Under the pieces are notes generated by a model. The model made no database searches, was not told where the DNA came from, and worked only from the letters and a program-made list of their open reading frames with translations. Position numbers and translations under genes: made by a program. A stretch of 64,000 nucleotides of DNA from assembly GCF_029227915.1 (NCBI RefSeq), contig NC_079880.1, forward strand, positions 9,639,501-9,703,500. Direction: 5' to 3'. The DNA is from Hydractinia symbiolongicarpus (taxonomy: Eukaryota; Cnidaria; Hydrozoa; Anthoathecata; Hydractiniidae). Below are positions 13,063 through 24,100 of the stretch, in pieces; positions within the stretch are counted from its first letter, which is position 1, and every line of letters starts with the position of its first letter.

Positions 13063-13985
13063 GTAATTTTTCTTACCACCGGGAAATCGGAGTAGTTATG
13101 GTAAGAAAAATTACGCTGGGTATCAAACGATTTTATTGCGGCCAAAATCTGGCCGCGCTTTTTGATTGGCTAATTCTATTGTTCTTTGCTCACGTGTCCA
13201 TGTCGGGAAAAGCCCTTTTCATCCGAATATTCCAGTGAGTGGTTTCACTCGCCCTAACAAACATTAGTAAACTATGAAGTTTTTTCCACAGTAAGATGTG
13301 GCCAAGCTTGGTAAACAACTCACAGATAAATTAAAATGGCCTCCGAAGCGATTAGTCGCATTGTCCAATTTAAACTCGGGGTTTCCGCTGAGTCATTCGT
13401 TTGCGTCTAAGCTTTAGTTTGGGAGAAACTCATTTTATGAACTCGAAGAAGAAAGCTTAGTTAACTAGGCTACTTAAAACGTGGAAGAATATAGTAATGA
13501 GCTTAGTAGATTTTAGGATTCAAAAATCTATAATATTTTTTCTCCCGCTTAAAATTTATTTTCTGGCTGCCACAAAATATTTCCCGTATAAACCGGTTAA
13601 AATAGCTATCAGTTAATAATAAATTTGCTGGATATCAAATTTATTTTCTCTCAATGAAAGGCTAGACACAAACAAATGTCAGAGGAAAGTACTAAAATTC
13701 AAGGCCAATTTAGCAAACCCAAAATAACAATCAACCAATCAACACAAAATCGGCGTGGTCACGACTTACTCTCTTCAAAAATTTAAGAATTAGTTATATT
13801 TGTTTAGGTAAGGGAGGCTATTCGTGCTCAAAACAAAGAATTATCCGATATTGACCACGTGAGCAAAGAATATAGGAACCAATCAAAAGAGTACGGTCAG
13901 TATTTAGACCGCAGAAAAATCAAATGGAATCCAGCGTGATTTTTCCATCTTAGCAATTTCGATTTCCCGGTGGTAAGAAAAATTA
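13063..13985. mobile_element. Foldback element with very long terminal inverted repeats (left arm copy)
   Basis: Ends share CTTACCACCGGGAAATCG, then ACGCTGG, then TTTTGATTGG and TTCTTTGCTCACGTG in the same order and inverted, so the TIRs are 150-200 bases long. The middle is about 550 bases without coding potential. Present in both arms, hence older than the duplication. Confidence 0.7.
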
Positions 13986-14088
13986 TTCTATGTCTCCTGG
14001 CTAGGTAAATCTAAGTTTTTTACATTTCGGGTGATAGTTCTTAGGAGAGGATGGCGTTGTTAAATTGCTGTATTTAAAAACGTTTTTT

Positions 14089-14145
14089 GTCACGTTTTTT
14101 GTCTTTTTTTTTTGTTTTTTTTGTTTTTTTTGTCTAATTTTAAAA
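14089..14145. repeat. Poly-T/TTTTTTTG tract specific to the left arm
   Basis: Several T runs separated by single G. The matching place in the right arm (60,455-60,480) has a short gctgagaatttt sequence instead, so the tract expanded after duplication. Confidence 0.7.
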
Positions 14146-17100
14146 TACTTAAATCTGAAATGTCAAGGAGAGCAATCTGCAAGAAGTGAAAATTTAAAAT
14201 CAACAAAACCAATGTCAAAAACCAGAATTGGGAACACATTACCTTTAAAATCAAGTCATTTCTGTACTTTATTGTGACAATTTTTTATGGAAAGTAAATA
14301 ATGCAGTTAACAAAAACAAAAACCTTATAGGCCCTGAAGTTTTAAAAGAAACAGCACAAAATTTCCACTTACATTAATCTGCTAAAATTTATTGTTATTT
14401 GTTCTTATTATTAAGTGAATAATTAGAATAAATACAATTTTAAATAAAATAAACAATGGTAATTATCCTTAAACTTGCCATAGCAAAGCGACAGCATCGC
14501 GGGAATAAGAAAAGTAACTTCTCCTGACTTTTATATAATAAAATTTGTAAATTTAACGAAGATTTAAAAAAAAACATGCAGCTGGAAAGAAGGAGCCTAG
14601 CTGAAAATATTCATCATATATATTCAAAATTATTGAAATTCCATCCTTATCATATCGTTTCGATTGACATACACGCCTGACTGAGCAAGCAAAAAAGTAA
14701 ATTTAATCTTCAGTACAAAGATACAATATCGCATTTGTAGACTTTTGATAATTTTTTCTTAATATTCTCACCTTGAGGTAAGGAAAAAAAATAGGATATT
14801 AGATCAAAGAAAAAAGGTTCGAAAAGTTAAAAAAGCTATCATAAAAAAATTAAATGAAAACAAATTACCTGAAACAAGCGTGCCTTACTTTCCACCAACA
14901 CATAATCGCCAATGAAGTAATGGTCGTAATAGACGTTGTCAAATGTTTTAATATGTGGGTCACCGTCGGATGAGCATCGACTGGTCCTTATATTCCTTGT
15001 TTTAACATTAATATTAATTACTCATTCTCAACACAAAAGGGTATAGAAATGGTATATTAAAAGGAAGAAACTATCTTAAGGATTGATGGACAATTTTATC
15101 CTATTGCTTAACACCCTTGATAATATATTTGGTTTCTTCCATGTATCAGATCCACTCCATGGCAGAGTGTTGCAACAAAGCAACGTTGCCTACCTAAAGC
15201 TTTCATTTTTCTTCACAAAAATGACCGAAACGGCTGCGAAGAGTTGCAATTTGAAAAAACCCTGAATAGTATACAAGGTTTATAAACACTGTTTGGTTTT
15301 AATACACAGTATCGCTAACCGGTTAGTTATAGCTGCATAAGTTACTAAGCGTACAAGAAGCTGGAATAAGTATTCGTCAGTTTCAATCATACACTTCGTT
15401 TGCACAAAGCTCCATTTTCTAGTCTCTCTTCTGTTTTTGACCAATTTTGCACAGTGAACAATTTTGTTTTTATAAAAGTCACAATCAGAGACTTTATTTT
15501 CTCATTAATATAAAATGGGTTAGAGGATAGGCAGGAGTTGCTGCCAGTGGAGAAACTAAGTACGAAAAATTTGTCTATCGGACTGGTAAGTAAGGAACTT
15601 ACCAGTACATCTGGGATTTTGGTGTGGTTAAGCCAGTCAACTGCAGGGTAATAATCCGGAACGTGAAAAGATATGTGCATGATTTTATTTCCATCGTTGA
15701 CAAAATCACGCATGGGAGCAACTTGTATAGTTTTAGTTTGACTAACATTAAACTCGAGGACACACCATTCCATAACACTTTCTCTATTGTCTTGAGCAAT
15801 CTCCAATTCTACTTTACAATTCTCTATTTTTTGCTGACAAGTAACAGGTACAGTGGCCGTTACGTTAATTATTGCTGGTTTATCCTTTTCGGATATATCA
15901 ATGATGGTTGGTGAAATCTAAATGTAAACAATTATTTTTTTTATACCTTAACATTAACTACCTATTTTTCTCATAGTATTTCATGGTGTTTTCATAAAAT
16001 AGAATCAAAAAGAAATTAATGTAGAATTACGGTTGTGCTATGTATTTTATGTTATAATTTGTAAATAAAATGATTCTTAAAGTTTGTTTTGCAAAATTAA
16101 GTACAATTTACTTGCCTTTATGCCAGCAAAAAAATAATCGCTTCTTCTTGGAGCACTTTTTATTGCTGGAGTTTTGTTGTAATACAACTCAACCTGGCAA
16201 TATATCTAGAAAAGTAAGCAAGGTATGCAGGTCAGTTAATTAGCAAGTGCATTTTGTGATAAAGTTCTAAATATTAAATTAAATTAACTGGTTATCTAAG
16301 CCCGTGAAAGTATCTACTTAAAAAACTTAAAAACTTAAAAAATCATTCAGAAGTTGTTTTTGTTAATTTCATTATTTATTATTCATGTTAGAAATAACAA
16401 AATATGTCTTTGCCCGTATATTAATATATAAATGAAAAGCCCTTGCAGGCTAAAAGATTTCAGGTTCTTGTTCGTGTGTAATTTTGTTCCCTATACCTAG
16501 GTTGCCAGCAACCTGTTTTGTACAGAACTTCTACAATGTTGTTTCGTTATTTGAAATAAATAAGGTATTATCCCGTGGTATTATTTTGAACTTGCAAAAT
16601 GTGTCATGTTATGGAATATACAAAAAATTGATTTGTGAAAATTAATACTTTAACAAAACTGCACTACACTTCACATTCATAAGGAAAATGTTTTAGCATA
16701 TTAATTTATTAAATATTATTGATCGTGGTGTAGTGATTTTTTGGAAATGTTTTACTATACCTGCGACATGACTAAAATCGTTATGAAATTTAAGATATCT
16801 AAGATTTGACCATAAAGTTGGATCCTACAAGTTTAAAAACAAAAAAAGCAATGGAAGTAGGCGAAAGGAACAAAAAGGTTATGACTACGTTAATAGGTTT
16901 CGAATTAACAAAAAAGAATAAATCCAAAATGCAATTCCGTGGTATTATTATTTAGACTAGCTGGGAAAGCCGGAGTCGAAAGTAACTGTGTTAGCTGGAG
17001 TCATAAGTAACTGTGTTACCTGGCGTTGAACGCCTGGAAAAGCGATTAAGACGAAGTGTAAACTGTGTCACACATTCAGGTGAAGCACTTTAGTATAGTA

Positions 17101-17638
17101 TGTCATAAATTGAGTGAAGCACAGAACATAGTGTTTCCGGCGTTATGTATTTTGAAAAAAATAGGTGCACAACATCATGGTCTTTCCAGTGTAATATATT
17201 TTTCAAAAAATTAAATTCTCTGTGATTCAAGAACTTGTCATGGTAAATTTAAATTAGTAAACATTCAAATTTTCAGTGAATTAAATATTTTTCACATGAT
17301 ACTTGCTTTTGTAAGAGATGTTTGAAAATTTGTCCTGGCATGGTTGTAAATATGAAAAGACGAAAAGATTAACCCAATCAAAAGACGAGTGTAATCGATG
17401 TATTCAAATAGAATTTAACCTACATTGTGCATCGCTAGCATATTGTCTGACAGCGAGCGAATATTGATCTGCTGTCCCCAGAACGAAAAAACAGCAGATG
17501 AACCCACTACACTACGGGCGAAAATATAACAGTGACGCACAGTGATAATGTTTTATCCTTTCGACAGATGTAACCGCGCCAACAAGACATTCTCAATTCT
17601 TAGCGGTTATACGCCAGAATATTTCAAACAATACAGCA

Positions 17639-17757
17639 TGTGTTTTGAAATTAGCAGGTCCAACTCACAGTGTTTCAGTTGGAGTTTAACCTAAAAATCA
17701 CCGGTATTCAAATGATGAATCTATACCAGGAAGATCTGCTAATGTCAAAACACAGTT
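17639..17757. mobile_element. Small inverted-repeat element, also in the right arm near 56,838-56,956
   Basis: TGTGTTTTGAAATTAGCAG at one end and CTGCTAATGTCAAAACACA at the other form imperfect 19-bp TIRs around about 80 bases. The copy in the right arm is at the homologous place, so it predates the duplication. Confidence 0.45.
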
Positions 17758-18778
17758 TAATGTCTGACGAACGAAAACGGTCGAAGTAAAATTGACTTTA
17801 TAGTTCTTTTAAGTAAATCTCAGTCGTCCGTTTTTTATTAATCAGTGGTTCTCCATGAAAATAAAGCAGTTAAATAATCGTCGTAAATTTGCATCATATC
17901 CTGGTCAATTAACTTCGGAGTGGACGTTTCTTTTGATATCCTTGAAGTTGCCACCTTATATGCATATTCTTAACATTGTTAAAAAAGGGCTGGTGTAACA
18001 AAAGCCAAAAGATATGCAGGAATCATGCGATAAATGCCAAAAATGGTATTATACTTACATTTTGTCCAAGAAGAAATAAAGGTTTATCATCCGTTTTACT
18101 CTGGATGTAAGCTACCCGACCATTAATCCGAACCATTAATGTGGACTAATAATCCGAAGTATTTAACCTGTCAAACCTTTTGCGCCGGACCTTAATTTTG
18201 ACCAATCAAAAACCTAGTTCACGTGTTTTTGCAACCTGGCGTTTAATGTTAGGCCTGGGCTTCCATAATTCATCAGAATATCCCAACCATGAGGCGTGGT
18301 TTTACATTGCTTTTACACTATCTTTTTCCATGTTCTTTGACGCACTTAACTAAACCTTAACGTTTAACCCCTTTATATTTCTCATGCTATCTACTCATCA
18401 CATATTATCACTTTCTCTAGCCATGTATAAATCTTAAACAAACCAATCTTAGGTTTTTAGCTAGGAACGTAAATTGTAAGGTAGTTTTTCTTCAGTTTAA
18501 TATGTTAATATTTATTTCTATGTTCAGGTTGTGACTTTCTAGCTAGCTACATCTGGCTAAAAAGTAAAAGTAGCTAATTGCAGTTTTTAGCTAGCTACAA
18601 CAAATTTCGTATTTAATAATTTTTATGATGCTAAATATAGTTATGTAATGCATAGTTATTTTACTACTGTCATGAAAATTATGCGAAGTAAATTTTTTTA
18701 GCTGGCCAAAGCAACAATGGGCTGTTTCTTGTGATTTATTTAAACCGTTGTGATAAAGTTTTGTTGAACAATAATATA

Positions 18779-19309
18779 CAGTAGATGTCCGTTAATTCGA
18801 ATGCCGCTTAATTCGAACTTTCTGTTATTTCGAACAAATTGCCAAGTTCCTTGAGTTTGGTTTAATAAAGTGTTATATTTTGAGCTTTTTAATTCGAACT
18901 GCGCTAATTCGAACGTGTCGCTCATTTGAACAATATCTTTAGTCCCAAGGCTACATTATGCTTGTTAATTCGAACTTTTGTGTATCGATAAATAAAATCT
19001 TATGGAAAAATAAAAAAAACATCTTTATGCATAAATGGTGGCAAAATTTCTTTAATTTATTAATTAAATTGGCATTTGCAATAAAATAAATTTAACAAGG
19101 AATTGTAGGCCTTGCCCATCGCCAAGCAAACAGCGTTAAAAGATTTTTATAAAAAGTTGTAGTAGGGTTGTAAAAAAGTTATATTAGCATAAAACCTTTA
19201 AACGTTTTTTAAAATTCTTGTTTTTTCTAAACTTCTGATAATCCGAACATTCGTTAATCCGAAGAAATAATTTATTCCCTTGCGTGCTCGAATTAACCAA
19301 CGTCTACTG
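18779..19309. mobile_element. pogo/Tigger-type MITE, 531 bp
   Basis: Flanked by TA on both sides (18,777-18,778 and 19,310-19,311). TIRs start CAGTAGA on both ends and continue to GTTAATTCGA, which is the look of Tigger termini. The interior repeats the string ttcgaac many times and has no transposase. Confidence 0.75.
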
Positions 19310-19659
19310 TACGCCTATTACTCATGTGTGATGCGGTTTACCTGTAACAAACGTCCGGCTGTTTTGTATGTTTTTTATTTCAACTGAAGTTGCGATAAAT
19401 CTTTTTGGGAAAAGGCTATTACGTCTATATGCATGTGTGACACAGTTTACCTGTACTAAGCACGCTGCCTAGAGTAACATTTATTTTTGAGCTTGAAGCG
19501 GGTGCTCCACCTGAATTTGAGGCACACTTCACGATTTTATTAATTGCACCACAGGGTTTTTAAATGCTGGGTAACAACTTTACTTGTGGCTTACCCGGGC
19601 GTGTGACGCTGGATTACCCGGCTTAATATCATAAATTAGGTCTATCTCGGTCAACCTTA

Positions 19660-19787
19660 TCTCTTTAATAATAGCCGTATTTCGTCTGCCTGGTTTGTGC
19701 GTCTGTTTGTCCTTCTGTTACGGAAACACGAAATGCGATATATAAAGGACGGGTGACCCTGTAGATTTTTCCACCAGTTAACGACTA
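19660..19787 (+). mobile_element. Minimal Helitron, 128 bp, second subfamily
   Basis: Starts TCTCTTTAATAATAGCC after A19,659 and ends with an imperfect hairpin and CTAG at 19,784-19,787 followed by T. The internal part (cgaaatgcgatatataaa) is shared with 10,191-10,421. Both ends are present in only 128 bases, which makes it a useful minimal-substrate example. Confidence 0.7.
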
Positions 19788-19825
19788 GTAGGTAATATTT
19801 AATTTACCTTATTGTTTACGTCAAC

Positions 19826-20660
19826 AAAGATAATTCAACGTCAGTAACTTAAATTAGATTAATGAAGCCATTACTGTGCACTTACAAGTTTGAGGCCTAA
19901 AGGCAATTTTCCACTAGGCGGTCTAAAACGCGCTGAGCGTAGGCGGCTATTGTTTTAAAACAATAGTCGCTTATAAATCCGCTTCGAATGTTATTTTTTG
20001 ATTTCCACTTGTTAAAAGCGACAGAAAGAGCGCGTAAACATTTAGACGACAAAAATATGTAAACATGAACGTTTCTACGTAGAAAATTATTGCTGTTTAA
20101 GGAAATAAATCTTCTGAAACTATTGTTGTTGCTGAATGATAATAAAAGAAAACAAACAAAAAAGTATGCAAAATAGTTTTAGATGAGACAACTGTATCAA
20201 GAAGGAAAACTAAAAGGAGAATTCAATCTTCTTGTTCAAGATATGAAATTGTGTGACAGTCAACTTTTTTTTCACCCAATAAACTTGAAACCCTTTTATC
20301 TTGGGTTGTTCCCTTAATTACAAAAAGCGAAACAAAGTTGACAGAGCCCATAAGTGCAAATGACAGGCCTTGTGTCACAATGAGATATCTAGTCACAGGC
20401 GATGTTTTTGATGGCTCTCGCAAAATGTTGTTTATATCACGTGGCCTTGAAGCAGCTTAATTGAAAACGCGCGTAAAAGTCGAAGTAAAGTTGACTTTTG
20501 AAACGGGTTTGGGACTGAAAAAACAATAGCCGCCACGCTCAGCGCGTTCTGGAACGCCTAGTGGATATTCGGCTTAATAAATTGGAAACGGGTGGAATTA
20601 ACTGACGTCATCTCCCACGTCAGCCATTTTTGCACGCCACAAAACTTGCCCAAACGGGAC
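19826..20660 (+). mobile_element. Helitron remnant interrupted by a MITE
   Basis: Left piece (tgaagccattactgtgcac, gaggccta) and right piece (ttggaaacgggtgg, ctgacgtcatctcc) are adjacent in intact units such as 61,440-61,500 (inverted order). Here a 674-bp TIR element at 19,901-20,574 separates them, so the MITE inserted after the Helitron. Confidence 0.6.
19901..20574. mobile_element. MITE with about 55-bp TIRs, possible TAA target duplication
   Basis: Ends are inverted copies: TCCACTAGGCG then acgcgctgagcgt and ggcggctattgtttt on both sides. TAA flanks both edges (19,898-19,900 and 20,575-20,577), and intact Helitron units show a single copy of the host sequence at that point. A 3-bp TWA duplication suggests PIF/Harbinger; the family call is tentative. 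The interior has no recognised transposase. Confidence 0.6.
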
Positions 20661-20944
20661 TAATATTTTGTGGAAAATACCCGATTTGTTAAAGTAAATG
20701 CCACAATTTTGGCTTTTTTTTATCGCCCTTTTTACGTTCATAAAAAACGTTGCAATCGGAATGTTCAAAATACATTATTAATGTTTATTTTTCGGCATTT
20801 AATAAGGGATTTGGGCAATTTTTGAACGATATAAATACGCAAGATTATACTTGCCTAAAATCCTTGTCGTTTGAACCCCTGTAAGTTCTACTGGCTTGAA
20901 TTTAAAGGGCGACCACTGAGAGTCAGAATTAAATGTCTAGAGAA

Positions 20945-21170
20945 TATACAATCGTGGTCACAATATGTTTGGACAAGACAACGAATTTCGAAAATCGCCA
21001 CCACAAGTAATTGCGTAAGCTATTTCTATATTAGATTCACACATTTTGAACTGTCCAGAGTGGACTTAGAAAGTAGCGACTTTGCAGCCTGCCGGCTGGA
21101 GAGTATTGACTATTTGACTGCTTTGTCCATATTTGGATAAGGAGTAAAAAGCTGCCTAAGTCTCAATAAT
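20945..21170. mobile_element. Longer relative of the 9,227 MITE, ends decayed
   Basis: Carries acaatcgtggtcacaa, ggacaagacaacgaatttcg and ccaccacaa at its left and ctgcctaagtctcaata at its right, with about 130 extra bases between. The shorter element looks like an internal deletion of this type. Confidence 0.5.
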
Positions 21171-21179
21171 GTTTTACAA

Positions 21180-24100
21180 TTAGGAATGAATTACATAAAT
21201 TGCTTCGAAATGAAGGGCAATTAAAACATAAATTTTTTATGATATGACAAAACAGTTGTAATAAGAATGCTTGTCTGATGACAAACGATTATACTATATA
21301 GTGGTCAAACCCTCTTAAGTTTCTGCATTTAAGCAAAATCTTCCTCATTGTAAGATTTTATATTATATAACCCATTGCTCTTATAATATTTCTCCCGATT
21401 TTTACATTTTTATTCGTGACAATTTTTAATTTCGTTTAATTGGACGAGAGTTTTTCATTTATTGCGATAATAAAAGATAAGCCAGACGAATACTACACAA
21501 TATCGTCCGGGGTCTATGTGCTGACCGACCACTCCAATGTATGCACAATGGCCGAGAGTTTATTTGTTAAGTGATAGTATTTGTCTAAGTCAGAAAAATA
21601 AAAAAAATGAAAGAGTTTGGCTTAGTTTTCTAACAATACTTGTTTACAATTCACAAGGTAAAAATTCAAAACAAAAACATTCTATGTAGAATTTGTTCCT
21701 TTGAACTTTGAAGTAGAGAATGTGGCAAGTTAAATGCGTAGCTTAGTTGCAACAAATTTAATTTGGTTAGAAACGACATTAGTTTACATCAATTTTACGA
21801 AAAATGTAACTAAAAAGCTATAGTATGATTTTTGAAATTGGGGAAAACGTATTTACCTCATCTTAATTATCCTTTTTAACAAATATCGGCAGTGAACTAG
21901 ATGTGTTGAAGAAACGTCTAGGCATAACATTGAGTGTGGTGTATTTGTCACGAAAACTTGACATTGTTGTTGCAGCTTTCGAGTACATTGTTTAGTAGTA
22001 ATTAGTTTTTTAAAAAAGTTTCCATTGCGTATTAAAAATCTTGTTAACTAAACTTAACATGCGAAACAGCCAATACTAGGTCGTCGTTAAGGTCGACAAG
22101 TCAATCAGATCGAACTCAAGCATGTATCGTGATTCGAAACTGCGTGCCACTTTAAGGTGCTGCTTACAGGGAGATCTCGCACGGGCTTAAAGGTTCATTT
22201 TGGCCAATCCTACCGACGTGAAATGTTACATTTTGGATCTAACCACATTCTAAGTTTAGCAGGCGCAGCATAAGACCTTAACCGATAATCTATGATGAAA
22301 TGCATAATATGCTTGGACGAACAAGGCTTTAACTTGTGTTAAAACACCTAGTATGACATACCTACGTTGAGACGGGTGAAGTGGTTTAAGAATCTACTCG
22401 TCATAACTATACGTTAAGTGATGGACATAAACTGTTCTTTTAATTGCTTAGATAAGTTACTTTCAAATTGGTATTTCCACATTAATAACGACTAGGCGCT
22501 GGTAAAATTATCAATAACATACCTTACGTGAAACGTATTTTCCTGAATTAAAATACCTTGGTGGTACAGTTGTAACCAATGGTACAAAATATGCAATAAT
22601 TAACAAAGGCGCCTTAAAACTGCTTCGCATGTTTATTGTTCTTATCTATTTTATTGGGCGATGTTGACTAAAATCCACTGACTAGAATTTTTGTCAAAAT
22701 TAAATTAATTAATTATTGCTCTCCTTCAAATTCAGAAAATGTCATTGACACAAAAGTTGGACTTAAATTAAATGTTTTTGATTTGACATTTTTCACAACA
22801 CGTGATTTTTTGCGTAAGTTGTCAATAGAAAACTAAACTTGTTTCTCGGTTTAAAAAGAAACATTCATGTTTTGTTTATTCGCATTTAGGCAGGTTTTCT
22901 ACCCTCTTTCCTTTAAATATCTGTTTGTAGAGTGTGCTCATCCCAATACTTTTACGGCAACCGAGCTGCTAAAGGACGAAGCTACGATTTCACTTGGAAG
23001 TTTAACAACTGCTAGGTCAGGATTAAAATTGGAAAAGTAAAACAAAGCTTTATTCTGTATGATCTAACATATCAAAAAAATAACATTAAACTACAAAGTA
23101 GCAAGTGTAGAACTGAAAATTTAATACTACTCTTCACAACTTTAGCAAAAGACTGATGCAATAAAAGGGAACTGATTATACCGCAAACATTATACCTATG
23201 AAGCTTGATGAGGCAGGGCCGTCGACGACACTTTTTTGAATAGAAAGGATTTTTGAATGACTGCAACAGAACGATCGTCAATTTTGTAATTTATTTCTAA
23301 TTTTATCCCGCCCTCTTACGCACACAAACACTTTAAGGAGCCACTTTCCACGTTAAGAATAGTATCTACAAAAAATCATGAAAATTGGGAAATCTGTACA
23401 AACTCATTGCATGCAAAGTCCCATTGATCTATTACAATTCAGCCTTTACCCAGTCGTCATTAAAAAAATAGACTTGAAGTATGTTAATCGTGTTATGTGG
23501 GGCAGACAGCTCGACATATAATTACGCGATATAAGAAACATATTCACGAGGGAAAACCCTTGAAAAAGCATTCATTCAAACAAATTCATGTAACTTGCAA
23601 CCTTAATTTCAATGATATGAAAATAATTGACTCGAACAGTAATGTATTTAAATTAATGACTCTGGACTCTCTCTATATGAGACGATTAAAACCATTAATA
23701 AACACAAAGGATTAATACAATAGCCGCGTACTAACAATAAAAATATAATTACTTTATTGTAAGAATGTGTAGTGAATATGGAGTGATAATGTGTGTATAT
23801 ATTTTTTAGCTGTGTATTATTTATATCTTTAGCAAACAACTGTTTTTATTTTTTGTTTTTAAATATTGATCTGGAGATGGAGTATACCTCCGAAATATAT
23901 TGCCAAAAATATATACATTGTTGAGCCTTCTTTCAAATTGTTGAATTACATTTACAATGTTTCTACCAAGACGAAGTATGTTAAATTCCTGCCTATAGCA
24001 TTTTCATAATTTTTTATACTTAGTTGAGAGGATATTTGCTACCTTCTCATGGTCTGTGTATACTGAAATGACATATTTTACTTTTTTTATTTAAGTAAGG

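Larger units (their letters stand above)
6032..18113 (-). pseudogene. VWDE-like gene copy, 5'-truncated and decayed (left arm of inverted duplication)
   Basis: Minus-strand exons in transcript order: 18,059-18,113 (cut by the duplication edge), 16,116-16,205, 15,603-15,917, 14,869-15,006, 12,194-12,379, 11,261-11,483, 11,001-11,179, 10,631-10,908, 9,716-9,956, 8,987 to about 9,117 or 9,124, 8,334-8,600, 8,025-8,139, 7,229-7,587, and a last exon ending at 6,032. They encode a vWD domain (start motif CSSDGDPH, later GLCGNFD), an EGF-like module (CSGHGTCENATC), a Cys pair module (SDWCQICNP), a cadherin/Ig-like stretch (NKPPVFSG), a second EGF-like module, and a transmembrane helix (VVGAVILILAILGAIFLLY) with a short cytoplasmic tail. 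This order fits VWDE-type secreted or membrane mosaic proteins. Lesions: missing 5' exons, acceptor AG lost before 15,006, 1-nt deletion near 11,452, and in-frame TGA near 7,279. The junction of the last two exons is not resolved. A transcribed fragment cannot be excluded. Confidence 0.8.
12249..18113 (-). repeat. Left arm of the large inverted duplication
   Basis: Reverse complement of 56,482-64,000. The outer edge is sharp: homology runs through the exon piece at 18,059-18,113 and stops after base 18,113, where the flanks become unrelated. It probably continues below 12,249, but the matching right side is beyond the window. Differences from the right arm: it lacks the 2,056-bp Helitron array, has about 391 extra bases at 12,585-12,975, and a poly-T expansion near 14,095-14,145. 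In the 315-nt exon 15,603-15,917 I counted 3 substitutions against the right arm. Confidence 0.95.

Noticed and set aside
15387-15806. 139-codon frame as a single-exon gene (and its twin at 58,784-59,203)
   Set aside because: It is exon 15,603-15,917 reading on into the intron past a good GTAAGT donor.
20223-20423. 66-codon minus-strand frame inside the MITE as a transposase piece
   Set aside because: No DDE or DNA-binding motif; length is within chance.
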